Positions 43,523-56,452 of a DNA stretch of 64,000 nucleotides are shown in pieces. Position 1 is the first letter of the stretch, and the number at the start of each line of letters is the position of its first letter. Origin of the DNA: Phlebiopsis flavidoalba. Lineage: Eukaryota; Basidiomycota; Agaricomycetes; Polyporales; Phanerochaetaceae. A program made the translations under genes and the position numbers. The notes beneath the pieces were generated by a model. The model had not been told where the DNA came from, made no database searches, and worked only from the letters and a program-made list of their open reading frames with translations. The DNA is taken from assembly GCA_035772785.1 (NCBI GenBank), contig JAOCPU010000062.1, positions 62,001-126,000 of the forward strand. The letters run 5' to 3'.

Positions 43523-46221
43523 ATGAGCCCATCCCGATACCCAGCAGACAACTCTGCTAAGCCAGATACACTGACCGAGAAGCTTGGAACCGGTAGCTTT
43601 GGCGTGGTCTACAAAGTCTATGCATAATGATGATTAAAACAGTATTGTGGCTATCAAGCAATACGGTAGTTTTATACAATTTCATTAACACGCCGTTCCA
43701 GAATATTCTGACCGCGAGGAGATGCAACGTTAGACCTGGTAGAGCGACTCGGATGGACGATATCTCTGCAAATCGACATCCAAAGAGAATTGCCAACCTT
43801 GCCCCTAGTGGACTCTTTTTTATTTTGCGACTCATGAATATGTGTGTGGACCCTGTTTATTACGGCCTCCTTCTGTCACGTTCGCTTACACCCTCTGGAT
43901 CTTCATGGAGTGCCTCGCCGGCGGCTACCTGCCTCGACTACATTACAAGCCAGGTGTTTTCTCCGAAGACACACATCTGCCGTCATCTGGTAGGGAGATC
44001 CTGCCTCTGACTTGACTACTGCCCGTAGTCGAGGGAACTATTCACCGCGACATCAAGGCGGCTCTAACGTGCTCCTGTCGGCAGTCCGGCAAAGTGGAAG
44101 CTAGCGGACTTTGTCGCCAGTATGTCTGCAGCGCAATTGACAACTCGACCATTTGCGACATACGTTTCGTCGGGAGACAGCCATTCGGATGGCTACCTGA
44201 CACCGTGATCCCACGGGTCAGGACGAGCTACGATTGCGAAAGCTGTCGATATATGGAGTTTTTTGGGCATCACTGCGATCTGACAATGGCAACAGGGGTC
44301 CCCCCGAGGTGCCACCCCCCCGGGGGAAGAAGCCGCATGTTAGCCCCCCCACCGGAGGTATGAGGAACCTCCTCTTGCGGAATATCACCCAATGCGCCAG
44401 TGCTCTTACCCCTTTATTCCGACAAGCGAAACCGCCTACTCTTGCGATGGGGCAGTTCTCGCTGGCATTCAAGGACTTCGTGTCGCCCGACAATGTCTTA
44501 CGAAGGACCCGAAGCTCCGTGAGTTTGCGTTGCCTTGAGTCAGGGGTTTGTGCACTGACCACATCATAGTCCGTCACGCCCCCCCACCCCTCCCCGAACG
44601 ACAAAGAGCTTACTTCAGCACAGATTCATCAAAAACAGCCCGAGTCCGAGAAAGAAAGGAACGGGGAAACAAACATTAATACCTGACTGGAGGGGTTGAC
44701 CGAACGGTTATTATCTGTTAGGTACTATAGGGCGGCGCGCCAACCAGAGGAAGAGGCCCCCAGATGTACGCAGCCAGCATCCGCAACAGCGGCACGTGGG
44801 ACGGAACGTATGCGCAGCGATGGAACTTTGACACCATCCAGGAACTCCAAAGCTGCTGCAATGGGTCCTTCAGGAGTATGGTCGAAGGACCTGTGAGCGT
44901 GCATGATATTTACCTGATTCCCGACGAAGAGTACGAGGACGATGCGTATGATGTCACGCGAGCGGTGAACAACACGATGGCGCGACCAACTGGGAGCGGC
45001 GTGCCCTCATGAATCCGTTGCATATAGTTAGCAACCCCCTAGGCGGGCGAGGCGTGGGGCACCTCCATCAACTGTCGTCACCGCAGTGTCGGCCGCGCCT
45101 TTCTTGAGCGAGATGGACGTACCTGACATTTGTCGAGGATACTGGCTCGGATGAGACTGCCGTTGCAGCATAGAGCCATCTACGCCTCAGACCCCTCCAG
45201 ATACGATCGAGCCACCTCCTGCCTACGCAGCGCTCTATTCGCCTTCAACATCATCCTCGCAGCGGATGCGCGTATTATGCCGCACGGACCAAATGTTCAC
45301 CCACGGGCCACTGTACCCCCTCTTTGTTTTTGGTGAGGCCCCAGAACTTGGGGAAACGGGCGTCACGCACCACGATCACAGACTGTTAACACGAAGGGTG
45401 GGGACACCTTAAGGCACGTCTACGCCGAGCCACCGCGCCCACCCCCCGGATAGAGCTATGACTTGGGAGTATACGGAAGGGCAGATGAGCGGATTTAGTG
45501 GTAGTCAGCCTGGAAGTTGACCTACAGGTTAGCCCGTAAAAACTCCAAGAGTAACAGCGCAGTGCCAAACGAGCTGGAGATTGGCGATAGGCGGCAGGAT
45601 AAATGGCGTGAACGAGGTCATGCTGCACCAACGCTCGAGAAGTTACGTGGCGATTTGTTTCTTTCGGTTTGGTGTGCTGTTTAGTACATGCTAACGCATA
45701 TCCAGCACGGCGTCGCTACGAGAGATGACACGGACGCAAGGGAGATTGAGTCGCTTAGCATGATTTCGAGAGGCTTTGAGGAGCTCAGAGAATTATGTGA
45801 AACCTCAGGTGGCGTACAATGTGATATCTTGGACGTCCTTTCCGGCATAATCAAACGACCGTGATGACTCCTCGTTCGTATATAGCCTAGGGGCGTATCA
45901 GCTGTATGACATCTCTGCTTCTAGGAATCAAGCTGGTCAACAGCACGTCCAGGACCTCTCGTCTCTATTATTCCCACACATAACGGATCATCCGCAAGAG
46001 CGAGCGAAATGACCGACAAGGGCCTTGTTCGTGACGGTAGGAGGAAAAGAGGAGATCACCCCGGACTTCCGTCCAACGTCGGGCGGGCTGCAGCCCCCAC
46101 GATCGCAGCGCGGACGACGCTGCCCGCGCAGCAAGTCTCTCCATCGCGGAGCTTCTGTATATGCGCTGGCTAGAAGGGGTACTCACAATACTTCAAATGG
46201 CCCAGTATCCTTTCCTCGTAA
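43523..46221 (+). CDS. GCK-III/Ste20-type protein kinase (Kic1/Nak1/Sps1 family)
   Basis: Members of this family act in the RAM/morphogenesis network and septation signalling in fungi. The start (43523) gives SPSRYPADNSAKPDTLTEKL and GTGSFGVVYK, an intron, then IVAIKQY with the catalytic lysine. Further blocks are YYGSF, LWIFMECLAGG, EGTIHRDIKAA, SGKV, KPPTLAMGQFSLAFKDFVS and RFIKNSPSPRKK. Outside the kinase domain are GTWDGTYAQRWNFDTIQ, DEEYEDDAYDVTRAVNNT, DAREIESLSMISRGFEELRE, CDILDVLSGIIKRP and the final AELLYMRWLEG...FKWPSILSS. These are hallmarks of basidiomycete GCK-III kinases, including the conserved C-terminal region. The TAA stop is at 46219-46221. The activation segment around 44100-44220 is scrambled by indels, and several introns can be placed. 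Confidence 0.9.
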
Positions 46222-46685
46222 GGGAACAATGTGTATCATTGACGTTCTGGTTTCCTGCCTCGTCGTTTTCTCAGACTTCGTCGTTCTCATATACACAGCT
46301 GTACTTCTACTGATCTCGGCCGGTATCTGATTGGCGTACTGACTCCCCAGAACATTTCACCCCTCCTTGTGTCTTACTATCGTCCTCGGACTCGCTCTAT
46401 ACATGAGCCACCCCCTCGACCCTGTATCCACCATTCCCCGATCCCTATCATTTTGCGCTGCCCTTCATTTCTCAAACCGTACCTGCACTGTTGTTAACGT
46501 ATCGTTTAATGATTATTATGACTTTTGACGACCAGTATTTTGACCATACTGTGCAGCAGGGTACTCGTGCCGTCTGATGGTACCTGCAGATTGTGAGTCC
46601 AGGTCTCCAATTCCGTGTAAATTGTCTTAGCATGATTGTACAACTACAAGGAGGTTTGATTGTCTGATGGTACAAATGTTTCTTG
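46222..46685. other. Intergenic, no gene recognised
   Basis: This is the convergent 3' region between the GCK-III kinase (+) and the unidentified minus-strand gene. It is AT-rich with no clear open frame or repeat. Confidence 0.45.
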
Positions 46686-48660
46686 AGCTCATGCAGATCC
46701 TCTAATGAAGGCTCTGCAGCTTCTCCAACACGCCCTCGACTTGGTCCACTGAAAAGCGGTATGAGCTCCGCGCGGCTATTCCTACCCTCAAGAATCCGCT
46801 TTTTGATCAGTACGCGTCAGGAACTCTTCGAGGAAAGTCCCCATCTAGGAACCCAGTAGCCGCGTCTTCCATGTCACTCCTGCCGCGGGAGTTGGCAGGG
46901 GATCTCCATCTGGGTACAAACAGGTTAACACGGGCTCATACGCGGGAAGGAGCATGCTTACTGTGTGTGCTTCGTCTGGCCGGGGCCAGTGATCAGACTC
47001 GCCATGTTTCTCTGGATCGCGTAAGATGCAGAGATGGTGGGCGGGGACCTCATCCGAGTCCACATGATGCACAAGCCCAATCCTGCCTGACGGCGCAAAA
47101 AATATGTGCTCGGGTCTCGAATAACGGCCTTTGGCCCTCCGTCGAAGTTTGTGAGCTCAAGCCGCCAACGATGAACTTGTTGATGGTCTCTCCTAGGTAG
47201 TAATTGCCGGTGCGTTCGAGTTTGTTATCTCGGGCTTCGGGCAGCGAGAAACGTGAGTAAGTTCCCGTCGTTCTGCAAGCAATTTTGTGATCAGCACGGT
47301 CTAATGAGAGGTGAGAGGACCGTACATTGCCAAACTATGACGCCACCCCTCCCGAAGTTGATTCTATGGACACGGGCCAGGACGGGACCGTAATCCCTTG
47401 CCCCACGGGACCTCAAGCTACCCTGATTGACCTCGAGAATGGACACAGAGCTGATCGCATCGCCGAGAGAAGAGTTTGTTGCCCTTTGCGACAAGGCTTG
47501 TCACACGATATAGTTGTGATTCCACTCAGGGGCTTTCCGTATGGTAGACTATGGAACCAGCATGCGGTTCCGCAATGTGTAGAGAGCGACCTGGCTCCTA
47601 TGTGCCACGTCAACAGCAGACACGGCAGAAATACTACGGTCACGTACTGATGTGTTAACGGCGATCGACTTATGTACGAGCCGACGGTTGGCAATAGCAT
47701 ACACAGCATACACGCATACCCCCTGGTATCGACCTCCCGCGACCTTCTGACAACACCATCACCCGGTACCATGGTCGAATAGAATCAGCCTGCCCGAAGA
47801 GGGTTCATACTCGCCAATTTGATGCTTCACAGTACCGATGACGAATGTCCCTGTAGAGCGTCCCGATGGGTGATGGCATGAACGGCGTGTAATGTCTTTC
47901 ATCAGGCATCGACGCGCTGAATTCGCTCAATCCTTGGAAGAATATTAGATCGCACGCGGTTCATGATAGTCAGCTCTGCACCCTCACTGTTGATTGTACG
48001 CAATACCGCTTCGAATGTCTTGAAGATACGTCCCTGGATCTCCGCCTCTCCAATGCGCGACGGTGCTAATTTGACCAACGTCACAACGAACAAGTGTAAG
48101 GCGGCGCAGTGTGATACGCCAATTCGGCGTGGGTTCTCGTACCACAAGAGCCGATCTGCCAAAGCGTGATGAACTCCTCGTGCTAATCAAACTTAGGACA
48201 AGACTCTACGGAAACGAAATCTGCACATCTTACCGAAGGAGTCCAATTCTCGTGTCTTGCCCAAAGATCACAAGAAGATGGGGTAGCCACGATTTGTACA
48301 GAGCTCGGGAATCCGACACTGTCTGAGCGACTGATCCTGACCGTATGATGTTCTGACAAATTATATTAGATCACAATCCTACACGTGTGGCTTACTTTTT
48401 GTTACATACCTTGAGCATCACGTACTCCTGTGACTGTCTGAGCCTTGTTCACCCACTGGAATACGCGCCGACCTGCTTGCCAGTCGCGAAAACCGCACGC
48501 TTTGCAGCCTCGACTTCCCACAACGAGACGCGAAACCGGTTTGACGTCCCCAAAGCCAGAAGCTGGGTGGATCCATTTGAGCTCAGTTCCATTGTTTCGC
48601 GAAACCGACACGCATGCAAACCTGTCGCACGTCGGGTGAAGGCCCCGCGGTAGCAGCACG
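46686..48660 (-). CDS. Unidentified protein, several exons
   Basis: Read on the minus strand, a consistent series of protein-like segments appears. They are GTELKWIHPASGFGDVKPVS with AGRRVFQWVNKAQTVTG (to a GTATGT donor near 48413), LYKSWLPHLLVIFGQDTRIG and ADRLLWYENPRR. Then come EAEIQGRIFKTFEAVLRTIN, EGAELTIMNRVRSNILPRIE, ETINKFIVGG, FETRAHIFFAPSGRIG and HHVDSDEVPAHHLCILRDPE. The last are YEPVLTCLYPDGDPLPTP and LIPLFSVDQVEGVLEKLQSL. Plausible donors and acceptors separate them, and one-base shifts are required. The coherence across 2 kb argues for one real gene, but I cannot name the family. Whether all parts belong to one gene is not certain. Confidence 0.5.
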
Positions 48661-51600
48661 TGCCCGGCGCTGCGGGTAACTTAGTCGAGTGCCTTCTTTG
48701 TTGTTTGCCCCTTTTTTAGTTAGTTTTTTTTTTGACAGAGCGGATCTCGGACGAAACAAGACAAAGGACAGTGCCAGCAATATATCAAAATCTCTTTCAA
48801 ACTCCAGAAGAAACTTGACCAGCCACGATCGAAAGAGAGGAGAGCAGCGCAGTTACAGCGACTCGGCTATGCCGGGCAGAGGCATCGCGGGCGAACGGAG
48901 CGCCTAATGACGGACACTAAGACCTAGAGAAACAATTGGCAGGTAAAGGCGCACTCTCCATTTTTATCCTCGAAAGAGGCCATTCTTGATATCGACCGTA
49001 GCTGGCTACAGGTATTGGCCCCTTAGTGAACACACACTAACCGCCTCCACAGGAACATGAAAACGCCTCACTTCCCGTATAGAAAAGAAAGCTACTTCTA
49101 ACAAATGGACAGACACGAGACCGCGTTACGCCGAATAACAACATTCAAGCCGACATGCGTCAATATGGGATTCCTCATGCCTCCATCTAGCCCTTTTTGG
49201 TCTCCCTCCATCCAGACTTTCTGATTCACCACCTTCTCTACTCTGCCATTCATAAGATCCTTGCGAAATTGTGCCCATCGATTAGTTTATCGCAATCAAG
49301 CCAAGAGGCATCATCGGATATCACTAGAACATGAGGTTATATACTGTCGATATAGCCTGAGTTCTTAGACTAGACCTACCCTTCACAGTCCACACAGCAG
49401 AGAATCCGTGACTATTATTCTGTGACCGAGAGCCTGCTACGCCAACCATGCCATTCAGTCGGCATTGATACACATCGCTGACAATACGCGTTACGCCCAT
49501 GTTGATTCTAACGCTGCTCTTGAGACATTCTTGTAGAAAAATATTCAGACCCCCCCCCTGCCCGACTAGGATAGATAGACTAGACTTGGTCAGTCCCCAG
49601 CCCACGACTGAAAAGCCAAGAGCCGGTACAACAGCACGCTGAGTGTGCCGGACAGCAAAATGACACTTGTGGAAGTGTTGCACAAGACCGCAGCACAAAC
49701 GATTTTCCTTAGTCCTCAATACCGGGTTGTTACACTGTTGATGTAAATACGCCATCCATATCAACGGCCCTTGGATGAAGTGCGGTCAAGCAGTATGTAA
49801 TCATGCTCAAGCAGAGTTATTCCACAGGGGGTTATCCTCTGCAACATAGTACCATACTCCCCCCCCCCCTGGAGTGAATCCTGGTATGGAAGCCGTACGC
49901 TCGCTTTGCACGGGCTTTAGGCTAAGGCGAGGAATTTCGGCCAGCAGCCAAAGCCAGTGCGTTGACTTAGGTCAGAAGTCCCCCCGTATTTGATGTATGG
50001 GTCTGATACGAGTCGTATGGATTCGCACGAGCCCGTCCAATGCTGAAGAGTACGACCTCGCCGGAGAGTCGTTGCCAAAGCAAAGTAAGAATCGTCGCTC
50101 ATAAAAGTAATTCTTCGTCAATTGACGAGGCGGTGAATGTGAGATCGCGATGGAACTTGCCCTATCCTCGGAAGCGGGGACCGTATTTGGACAACGTATG
50201 TAGAGGACCTCGGAATACTCGTGAAAGGACACCGCCGCGCCAAGTCTTTGGTAAGTCCCGCCCTCCCCAGTAATCCAGAAACCAACTGTGTATATACTTC
50301 CATGGCGTATTTATTCCCGCCGCTGCTACACTCCAAATAGACTGAGCACGCACAAAACTTGCGCGTGATTACTGCCAAGAGTACATAACGCAGTAGAACC
50401 ACACGCACCATGAGACCCAGGGCCGTCAGCGAAGTAAGCAAAAAACACAACCTACTAATGATCCTTACTGGCCACTATCACTCAGGATCAGCTAGCACGG
50501 CAGTTTCAAGTATTGGCCTTGACAATATTCTTGAACCTAGTAAGCACACTTCCGACTGTGTAGCTGACCTATTGACTGTCTTGCAACTCTTCCACGCCGT
50601 TTGCTTCACCTCGTTACACTGTCCATGACATCTTACGAGCCATGTCATAATCCTCTTCAAGAGGCTCATCTTCACGATGATGCACCTAGCCGCATAGATG
50701 AGGACGTCAGAATAGTCGATATCGTTTCGGATATCGGCCGAGTGTATCTGATGCGACGTTCGCTCTGTGGGCGAAGGCCATGGATTTACGCAAAGGATCC
50801 TGCGATGTCAACCGCTCGCGAGCCAGATAGATAGAGAACCTGGGCAGGTCAAGTACGAGGATAGTGGTGAGCTCTCTGGGGAAGTTCTTCCTATGAATTC
50901 CAAATTGCATTCACTCTCTTCTGAATGTTGGAATAGCTTTAAAACCGACCTCGCCTAGATTGATTCAACGATCAAACGCCGTGAGTTGTCGCTCAATAGT
51001 CAGCAACGCTAAGCCCGTCCGTAAAATATCGCCCATAAAAAACCCTCTGCTCATTTTCATCGTCAGCAGGACAACAGCTAGACACAGACGATTAAAACTC
51101 AGACTACGTCGACTCATAAGTTAATGAGACATGAGACATACACATCAGTGACCTCAGGGGGGCTTCCAATGGCCATTTGACTGTATGTTGCTAGCGCGGC
51201 TTTTGCTTTTCTCTTGGCATCTACATTTTAACGGAAATCGTCGATGGGCATCTGCAGAGGATGTGTCCTCCCCGAATGCGAGAAGTATTTTTTTTTCCGT
51301 CCTTCCTTTGCTTCGCTGTTGTCTCCTTAACCGCTTCTATGATGAAATCTCATAGAAGGTTGGATCTTGCCCGTGCGAGGTCGAAACCATAGCACTCAAT
51401 TGACACCTCCACGGCATACACCTGTAACGCGGGGGTCCATCTTCATCCGCATCCTGCCCGGCTGAGCCCCCTCCCCCCCCCCCCTGCGTGCAAGGGGAAA
51501 CGAACTAACGGAAACAGCCTACACATTTCTGAAGAGGCATTTCCTGTAATGGGGAACTGGTTGACACCGGGTAGGATAGCTGTGGGGACACATGGGGCCG

Positions 51601-51850
51601 GGGAGCAATTTCCAACGAAAGAGGTTCATAGGCATCTACGTCCCAGCTCCCCCACGGCTTGGAGGCAAGGAGTCGTATCTTCTGCCTGTAGGTCTACGCC
51701 CCCCCCATTAGATAGCGACAACCTAGAGTACGCTAGCCCCGCCTCAGCTTATGTGATGTGCTGCACTTCCGGTCCTCTGACGTCGCTAATGAAAGGTCCT
51801 AGGGCCATGAGGTTGACTGAGCTCCTGGCATTAGCTACTTATCGACTAGT
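48661..51850. other. Region with no identified gene
   Basis: A 146-codon minus frame (49324-49764), a 110-codon minus frame (50118-50450) and a 104-codon plus frame (51549-51863) are open but not recognisable. Short C runs occur at about 49550-49558, 49859-49869 and 51472-51484. No terminal repeats or transposon domains were found. Confidence 0.4.
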
Positions 51851-51889
51851 CAATGAGCCATAGATATCCACTTTGCCTGACATCATGCT

Positions 51890-52700
51890 CACATAACATC
51901 GAAGCTCTTGTCGACCTTCCCTCCATTCTGATTGTCAAAGACCCTCAGTTTTCCGGCATAACAGCTGACGACCACAGCTTTTCCCGCGGGGTGAACGACA
52001 ATGTCGGTAAGATTATTCTGCGGGGTCGGCCATTGCGGTCGAACAAGGACTCGGACCAGATGTCCGGAGCTTCGCTTTCTCCTGTGAGTCGTCAAACTTG
52101 AGAAGTATCAGCCTCGGATCGAGGCAACTCCAGTGGTCGGGTCAACACCGTGGAGGACGTTGTGTAACCCGTTACGTCTGCGATAATTAGGTATTTGTTA
52201 TCGGGTCAGACGGCAGTAGGTATCCCGTGCGGGCGTACCTCTGCTCCGTACAGCGCGAACAGACATTACTCGGAGCGTGCCCCATATTTCTATGCCACAC
52301 TCGAGCTTGAGGCCCTCAGGTTGTAATGAGTGGACCCTCGACTCGATTTGGTCTTCGCGATGACCAGATGGCCGTGCGCCGACTTTGAGGATAAAATTAC
52401 ATCTCACCGAGCTGAGCACGGCAGACCATAGTGGGTGGAGAGTCGTAGCAACCTTCATAGTTCAGGCCTAGAATAAAGCGCAGTTTGGAACATAAGACGT
52501 TAGAAGGCGTACGCGTGCGGAGGCAACTCTCAGGAAAGCTTGGCTCTCTGGCAACGACATGTGAGACCACACGTTCAGGGCGGCGTCTGAGAGCCCAAGC
52601 AGGGCCGATCCATGTCATCATCACCTCGGCACGTTTGGCATTGCTGAGAGATGCTAGCGCCCATTTGATCGCGGGCGCCAAATTAAAGCCATGTGAATTT
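51890..52700 (-). CDS. Possible WD40/beta-propeller protein fragment
   Basis: On the minus strand, LTDIVVHPAGKAVVVSCYAG followed by KLRVFDNQNG (about 52010-51910) reads like a beta-propeller blade. Upstream, PDNKYLIIADVTGYTTSS, and GHREDQIESRVHSLQPEGLK ending in IEIW, fit the GH...W pattern of a WD40 repeat with indels. The pieces are in different frames, and the protein cannot be followed further in either direction. It could be a WD-repeat protein or a lactonase-type propeller. This is a weak call. Confidence 0.35.
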
Positions 52701-52903
52701 ACGGCAGTTAAGTGATTTACCCCAGATCCGGTAGACGCCGTGCGAAAGTCCTCATAACCTGCCGCGTCGGTAATGTTGGGCTTCCTCCTCCTCGCTTCGC
52801 CAAAGTGCGGCCGAACACTTTTTCAGAGCCACGACACAGTGATTATCTCTACTAGTTATTTTTGGATCCTAACAGAGATTGTGCAAGGCTACTGTAGGCG
52901 ACG

Positions 52904-54670
52904 ATGATCCGTTCTGCACCCCGTCTTTGCCGGGTTGCGAGCGCAGCGCGCGTCCGCTGTCGCAACAACTAGCCAAGTTCAAAGGTGAGAATCATTAGTT
53001 ACGCTTAGGTTGGGTCCTTGTCTTGACAGTTTTTTCTGGTTTGTTAGAGCATTCTCCCTCGCTCAAGTCTGCTTGCTGTGGGCACCGCGTCAGAGACCGG
53101 CCTGAACTCCCCTCGATACGTTCACCGACGCTTAAGGAAGAGCAAATGCTCCGGGAAAACCGTACGTGTCCCTTGTTTTTGCCGGAATAGATCGTGCTGA
53201 ACTCCCCTCGCTCGCTAGTTTCAACGTTTTGCTCAAGATGTAGGTTGCACCAAAATGTGCGTGAGATGGATGGAGAATGAAATGATGAGGAAAGGATGTC
53301 ATCAGGGGCTCTTCGACCGAGGGCGTACGTAGGATTGTTCGCTCATCTTCCGGCCAATGTATATCTCATATACCGTCTCACACTGTTCGGGAGCTCATGG
53401 GTATTGGAAACCAGCGCAGACCTTGGTGGCGCTGAGTCATCGTTTACCGCTGCAGTTATTGCCATTGAAGAGCTTGCGAAGATCGACCCCCCCTCCGTGT
53501 CTGTTAATGTGCGACGTAACACAACACGTTGGGTCAACACGGTCATCCCGAAATATGGAACGAAGAGACCAGCAGGAAAAGTTGGCTACCACAGCTCGCT
53601 GAGTTCCAAGGTCATTGTCACATACTATGCCACTTGGCGCTGCTCACCATAATAATCTCAACAGCTCGGAGTCAGCTTCTGTCTTTCCGAACCGGGCCGT
53701 CCTACCGCTTTCCCACCCATCCCCTCCGCTCAGATGCTTTCGCGCTCCAAATACCGCGCAAAGAAAAGACGGCAGCAACTGGATAATAAACGGCTCTAAA
53801 ATGTGGATCACAAACTCGTACGAAGCAGAGGTATTCCTCATCTTCGCAAACGTGGATCCCAGCAAAAAGGCTACAAGGGCATCACATGTTTCATTGCGAC
53901 GAAGGATATGGGTATTCAGATCGCAAAGAAAGAGCAGAAACTGGGCATGATGGTGCCTCCATCTACGTGCCACGCTTCTTAACTTGTGACGACATGAAAA
54001 CTTCCTGAGGGAGAACGTTCTTCGCGGTGAGTGTTGGTAAGGGATACAAGGTGCTACCAATTGCCATTCGAAGTATAGTAAGAGTTGCTTACTCTTGAGC
54101 ACTAGATTGCTATTGAGATCCTCAACGAGGGGTCGCATAGGTTTCGTAGTATCGCAGCACAGATGCTCGGCCTCGCACAGGGCGCATTCGACAAAGCCGT
54201 GCCCTACACCTAACCGAGCGCATGGCCATTCGGCCATTCCAGTGGGGTACGTTCTTCCAGGGTATGCATGTATTCCAGATTTGCCCAGTTGGCCGGCGTA
54301 TCGACATTTGAGAGCGCACGTACTGCTGACGTACAACGCTTTGGCGCGGCGGAAGGGTAAGACGAGGGGAAAAGCGACTTCACGAAGGAGGCTGCCGATT
54401 GGAACAAGCCAAATACTGGGACTTGAAGCGTGTCGTTGCGCATGCAGTAAGTCTCCGGCTCCGCGACTCGAGAGTGTGGGCGGGCGGTGTTTTGGTTCAT
54501 CACGAGGGAGACCGGAATCGAAAAGTTCTGGCGAGATTCCAAGATTGTACGTGTGTCCATTTTATTGAAAAGAGGGGAGGTATTGACGATTATGATTACA
54601 GGGGGCTATCTACGAGGGGACGTCCAACATTCAGCTACAAACAATTGCAAGCGTGTCATACCAGAAGCAG
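52904..54670 (+). CDS. Short/branched-chain acyl-CoA dehydrogenase, mitochondrial
   Basis: This is an FAD enzyme that introduces the alpha-beta double bond in acyl-CoA during beta-oxidation or branched amino-acid breakdown. The ATG at 52904 begins MIRSAPRLCRVASAARVR, an Arg/Ser/Ala-rich mitochondrial presequence, with an intron after 52984. Blocks in order are LKEEQMLREN, VREMDENEMM, ETSADLGGAESSFTAAVIAI then EELAKIDP, FCLSEPG, and INGSKMWITNSYEAEVFLIF then ANVDPSK. Next are GITCFIATKDMGIQIAKKEQ, EILNEGRIG, AAQMLGLAQGAFDKAVPYT, WAGGVGFTRETGIEKFW and AIYEGTSNIQLQTIA. The last contains the catalytic-base Glu position of the short-chain group. The best match is the ACADSB-like subfamily. Four or more one-base breaks are present. 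The gene converges with the Hem25 carrier just downstream. Confidence 0.91.
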
Positions 54671-54769
54671 TACTTCATAATTGGACTAGCTCTTTGCATA
54701 TACCACCATGGACGGGTGTATTATACGTATTTACACTAACGAACAGACAATGTCTACAAGATCTATTCT

Positions 54770-56135
54770 TGACGAGAGCTGGCCTGTCGCATGAGGATGA
54801 GTCCCGCCTTCATCATACTGCCCAGCCTATGGCGGAGCTGAGGACTTTTCTTGACAGCGAAGAGTTGCACCATCGAAAAAAGCCCGACACACCACGTTGC
54901 TGATTGGTCATCTGTGAGAAACCCAGAAGAGACAAGGAGTAATGTGAGGTACCTTTAATATGGTCATAGTGGTCTTTGCAAATCCGTGATATCGCTCCTC
55001 GCTCCTTACCTGCATTTTTTTGTCTACAAATACGCTTAGCGTGCTGAAGGGAATAGATGTGATATTACATACTTTGACAACATCAAACGGATGCGTGGCT
55101 ATGGTTGCAATAGCCCCTGCCGTCGCGGCGGAGAAGCTATGTACGCCCGCTGCATGTAATGGCGAGGAAGAAGGCATGAGCCGGTCTGTGAAGTGTCAGC
55201 TTTTCTGCAGACCGAACCCGAAGCGCGGCGGAGCCATGCGTACATTGTTTTCGTATTTGATGCCCTCATAAAACACGACAAACAGTCCTGCGTACGGGGC
55301 GTCCCGTAACGCTGAGGGTAGAAATCCGAGGAACAGCTCTGACGGGCCTGCCCGTACCAGTGACCGTACCGCGCGCGAACAGGCTATTATACGAGTACAG
55401 ATTGCTCTATTGGATGACGGAGGGCTTAGCGAAGAGCGTAAAGCTTTTTGCACAGCAGTTCCAAGCTTCGAAGGCGTACCTCATAGCGTGCCTTGAGTAC
55501 AGAGAATGGGTTCAATGCGAAGCCGACGGAGACACGAGTTACCGCGCCTGCGATGAGGTTCCCTTGGCTTGACAGTTTTGGGAGCGTAGACCCATGTGAG
55601 CTTGGCTGCGAGGTACGCATCGTAGCAAAGTAAGGGGCAGTAGCCATGAACGTCCGAAGTTGTGTCAGACCCGTGAAGTAGAGAGCGACACCGGGGATAT
55701 TTCTTCGTATTCAAGTTGAGTCCAGGTGTCCGAGGGAGGGCAGGTGCGCACGCACCGTAGTAGGGTAGCGGTCGTTCCCCGCCACAGACCAGCTACTCCG
55801 TTTGTCCGTACGACCTCTCGAGCCGTTGTGAAGATGCGTGCACCATGTCTTCGTGCACACGCTGAGTATCCACAAAATTAAACAAAAGGGGTAGCGGCGC
55901 ACCTTGGAATGCCTCTCGTCCATCTCCCTGTTGCATACGGGTCTTCACAGGTCAACTAAAATATGTCAGTACGTTCGCGCAAGAGCATTTGAGTGCGTAT
56001 ATACCACACAGGGTTGCAGGGCAATTGCCTGACGCGAACCCAGACAGGGGGCACCTAGAAGACTATGAGGAAGTGCAGTCGAAGGTTCGCCATATTCGAA
56101 TGACCTGAGATTAGGTGCTGGCTAACATTGCTCAT
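54770..56135 (-). CDS. HEM25: Mitochondrial glycine carrier, SLC25A38/Hem25 family
   Basis: Hem25 imports glycine for the first step of haem synthesis. The likely start (56135) gives MSNVSQHLISG, then GFASAIALQP, an intron, and DLLKTRMQQGDG (first carrier motif). Then come RNIPGVALYFTGLTQLRTF, SQGNLIAGAVTRVSVGFALN then PFSVLKARYE (second motif), VRAGPSELFLGFLPSALRDA and YAGLFVVFYEGIKYE. The third motif is SFSAATAGAIATIATHPFDV then VK. After a 41-nt intron (54912-54952), the last exon reads GVSGFFDGATLR and SRKVLSSAIGWAVYEG. All three repeats of about 100 residues and six membrane segments can be followed. The VAL-LY-T motif after RN-P is typical of this subfamily. Small indels shift the frame at several places. 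Confidence 0.89.
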
Positions 56136-56452
56136 ATGCCACGTTCCAGGCAGCTACGGCTGCTTTTGCGATTGCAAGGACGTCGTTTACGACGTCGAGG
56201 AGGGTGTAAGTATGCGAAAGGCACGTCTCAGCCACAGGCGCGTCGTGGGTCGAACGTCACTGTCTTATGGGCGCCTCACATGGCTTCGCGCAGCGAGTGA
56301 GATGATTAGAAAGACATGACCGTGGAAATATCATTAAGCATAAGACGAGCGTGATACATTTTGCAAACAAACAGAGGAGATGTAGAACCAGAGCTGACAA
56401 GACATGCGGGTATGGAGGATGAAGAGAATGAAGCAGCTACAAAACACAGAGC
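56136..56452. other. Short intergenic region
   Basis: This lies between the nucleolin 3' end and the Hem25 5' end, both on the minus strand. It should hold the Hem25 promoter. A 61-codon plus frame here is unrecognised. Confidence 0.4.

Noticed and set aside
44218..44604. 128-codon minus-strand frame
   Set aside because: It is antisense to the GCK-III kinase segment containing FSLAFKDFVS.
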